A program made the position numbers and the translations under genes. A DNA stretch of 6,538 nucleotides from assembly GCA_013140465.1 (NCBI GenBank), contig JABFST010000309.1, forward strand, positions 1 through 6,538. Reading direction: 5' to 3'. The stretch comes from Methylococcaceae bacterium (GTDB lineage Bacteria > Pseudomonadota > Gammaproteobacteria > Methylococcales > Methylomonadaceae). The notes under the pieces are model-generated. The model searched no databases and had not been told where the DNA came from. It worked only from the letters and a program-made list of their open reading frames with translations. Numbering within the stretch: the stretch's first letter is position 1; every line of letters begins with the position of its first letter. This document shows, one piece after another, positions 4,881-6,538 of this stretch.

Positions 4881-6538
4881 CTATTGCCCCAACACCAAGC
4901 CCTTAAGCCGATACAACAACTCCAAAGCTTGCCTAGGGCTTAAATCATCCGGTTTGAGTTCTTCCAGCAAAGTCACTGCCGGATGGCATTCGGTGCTGGC
5001 AAACAAATCCAATTGGTTTACCCCGGTGGTGTGTTGTTGGTCGCGGTAGGCTTGGTCTTCCAAATGCCTTAGCTTGGTTTTGGCGTTTTCTATCACTGGG
5101 CGCGGCACACCTGCCAAGGCCGCCACTTGCAAACCATAGCTTTGGCTGGCAGGGCCGTCTTTAACGGCGTGTAAGAACACGATTTTGTCGCCGTGTTCCA
5201 TCGCTTCCAAATGCACGTTGTGGATGGCTTTTTGCCCGTCCGCGAGGGCGGTCAGTTCAAAATAATGGGTGGCAAATAAGGTGAAAGCTTTGGTGACTTT
5301 GGCGAGATGGTCGGCGCAAGCCCAGGCTAAGGACAGGCCGTCAAAGGTGCTGGTGCCACGGCCTATTTCATCCATCAGGATCAGGCTTTTGGCGGTGGCA
5401 TTATGGAGGATGTTGGCGGTTTCGGACATTTCCACCATAAATGTGGAACGCCCGCTCGCCAAATCGTCGGATGCACCTATGCGTGTGAAGATTTTGTCGA
5501 TAGGCCCGCACACCACGCTTTTGGCGGGGACATAACAGCCTATATGCGCCATTAATACGATTAACGCCGTTTGCCGCATATAGGTGGATTTGCCGCCCAT
5601 ATTCGGGCCAGTAATCACCAACATGCGGCGGCTGTTGGAAAAGGCTAGGTCATTGGCTACAAAAGGAATGTCCGACACTTGTTCTACGACTAGATGGCGA
5701 CCGCCTTCGATTTGGATGCCGGGCTTGTCGCTTAAGCTGGGTTGCACGAGGTTTAGGCTATCGGCGCGTTCGGCAAAACAGGCCAACACGTCCAATTCGG
5801 CGAGGGCGGCGGCACAGCGTTGTAGCGGGATCAGCTCAGCGGCGATGATGCTGAGCAATTCGTCGTACAAATGTTTTTCAAAGGCTAGGGCTTTGTCTTT
5901 GGCGCTTAGCACTTTGTCCTCGAAGGCTTTCAGTTCTTGGGTGATGTAGCGTTCTGCGCCTTTTAGGGTTTGTTTGCGGGTGTAATGGGCGGGGATTTTA
6001 TCGGCATGGAGATGGGAGATTTCCAAATAATAGCCATGCACGCGGTTGTAATTGACTTTTAGGGTGTTGATGCCAGTCGCCGCGCGTTCGCGGGTTTCCA
6101 TGTCGATTAAGAACTGGTCGGCGTTTTGGCTTAATTGCCGCAGTTCATCCAAATCTTGATGATAGCCGATGGCGATGACGCCGCCGTCGCGGATCAGCAC
6201 GGGTGGGTTGTCGACCAGGGCGCGTTGCAATAGCGCCAACAGCGTGGGTTGTTCGCCAATGTGCTGGCTTAATGTGGTCAATTGCGGGTTGTCATTTGCC
6301 GCCAAGACTTGTTGTAACTGCGGCAACACTGCCAAGGTATTGCGCAACACCAGCAAATCACGCGGACGTGCGGTTTTTAGGGCAATCCGTGAGCTGATGC
6401 GTTCTATGTCGCCCACTTGGCGCAATTGGCTGGATACGTCCTTAAACAACTGTGCTGCCAACAGGCTGGCGACACAGGCGTAACGGTCGTTGAGCAAGGC
6501 TGTCGTGCGTAACGGGCGGTTTAGCCAGCGCCGTAAAC
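4881..6538 (-). CDS. mutS: DNA mismatch repair protein MutS, C-terminal part (5' end outside the window)
   Basis: MutS recognises mismatches and small loops in newly made DNA and, with ATP, recruits MutL to start repair. 551 residues are visible and are numbered here from the right window edge. The fragment opens with [10 protein letters not shown], a core-domain motif that lies near residue 300 in the roughly 850-residue E. coli protein, so about 300 residues are missing. The core and clamp follow, with [12 protein letters not shown] and [15 protein letters not shown]. The ATPase has Walker [10 protein letters not shown] (310-318), the [14 protein letters not shown] segment, Walker [17 protein letters not shown] (Asp near 389) and [14 protein letters not shown] (508-512) matches the beta-clamp-binding consensus. 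The C-terminal [14 protein letters not shown] helix is the oligomerisation element. A TTG at 6495-6497 (in-frame codon 14) could be mistaken for a start but is internal, since conserved sequence continues upstream of it. No frameshift or missing catalytic residue is seen. The gene is co-oriented with the ATPase pair but separated by 261 bases, so it is probably an independent unit. Confidence 0.97.
   Translation of the reverse strand, partial: LRRWLNRPLRTTALLNDRYACVASLLAAQLFKDVSSQLRQVGDIERISSRIALKTARPRDLLVLRNTLAVLPQLQQVLAANDNPQLTTLSQHIGEQPTLLALLQRALVDNPPVLIRDGGVIAIGYHQDLDELRQLSQNADQFLIDMETRERAATGINTLKVNYNRVHGYYLEISHLHADKIPAHYTRKQTLKGAERYITQELKAFEDKVLSAKDKALAFEKHLYDELLSIIAAELIPLQRCAAALAELDVLACFAERADSLNLVQPSLSDKPGIQIEGGRHLVVEQVSDIPFVANDLAFSNSRRMLVITGPNMGGKSTYMRQTALIVLMAHIGCYVPAKSVVCGPIDKIFTRIGASDDLASGRSTFMVEMSETANILHNATAKSLILMDEIGRGTSTFDGLSLAWACADHLAKVTKAFTLFATHYFELTALADGQKAIHNVHLEAMEHGDKIVFLHAVKDGPASQSYGLQVAALAGVPRPVIENAKTKLRHLEDQAYRDQQHTTGVNQLDLFASTECHPAVTLLEELKPDDLSPRQALELLYRLKGLVLGQ

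Noticed and set aside
6495..6497. TTG as the start codon of mutS
   Set aside because: The frame stays open to the window edge and encodes the conserved [10 protein letters not shown] motif upstream of this TTG, so it is an internal leucine codon.

Overview
The window carries four protein-coding genes, all on the minus strand, and reads like chromosomal DNA of a gammaproteobacterium. The main evidence is a well-conserved MutS. The small exported-protein leader and the AAA/TPR genes would fit a Methylococcales- or Thiotrichales-like genome, but that narrower placement is only an impression. There is no transposase, integrase, tRNA, rRNA or CRISPR array.

Layout in transcription order, from high to low coordinates. 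(1) 4881-6538 holds the C-terminal two thirds of DNA mismatch repair protein MutS; its 5' end lies outside the window. (2) 4620-4880 is a 261-base gap with a 13-base palindrome and two overlapping small hairpins. (3) 1917-4619 encodes a 900-residue protein that joins an N-terminal P-loop ATPase, a winged-helix-like segment, a TPR-like solenoid, a long coiled coil and three C-terminal membrane helices. (4) 39 bases further on, 603-1877 encodes a 424-residue soluble ATPase that is a shorter relative of the same N-terminal module. (5) 104-602 is a gene-free stretch of about 500 bases with several inverted repeats, two of which share the half-site GTGCTG/CAGCAC. (6) 1-103 is the start of a gene for a secreted protein with a clear signal peptide.

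The 900- and 424-residue ATPases are the accessory part of the window. Both start with the same 'NP(F/Y)..GNPV..(F)(L/I)GR' lead-in followed by Walker A, Walker B 'DEFD' and a sensor-1-like arginine. They look like a duplicated pair in one transcription unit, one membrane-anchored with a scaffold and one soluble. By architecture they resemble STAND / archaeal-ATPase-like (MNS clade) signalling NTPases, which often act in stress or conflict responses. Nothing in the sequence proves such a role. The 3' end of the large gene is far more AT-rich than its 5' end, so its coiled-coil and membrane part may have a different history from its ATPase. MutS is a housekeeping gene and is probably only a neighbour.
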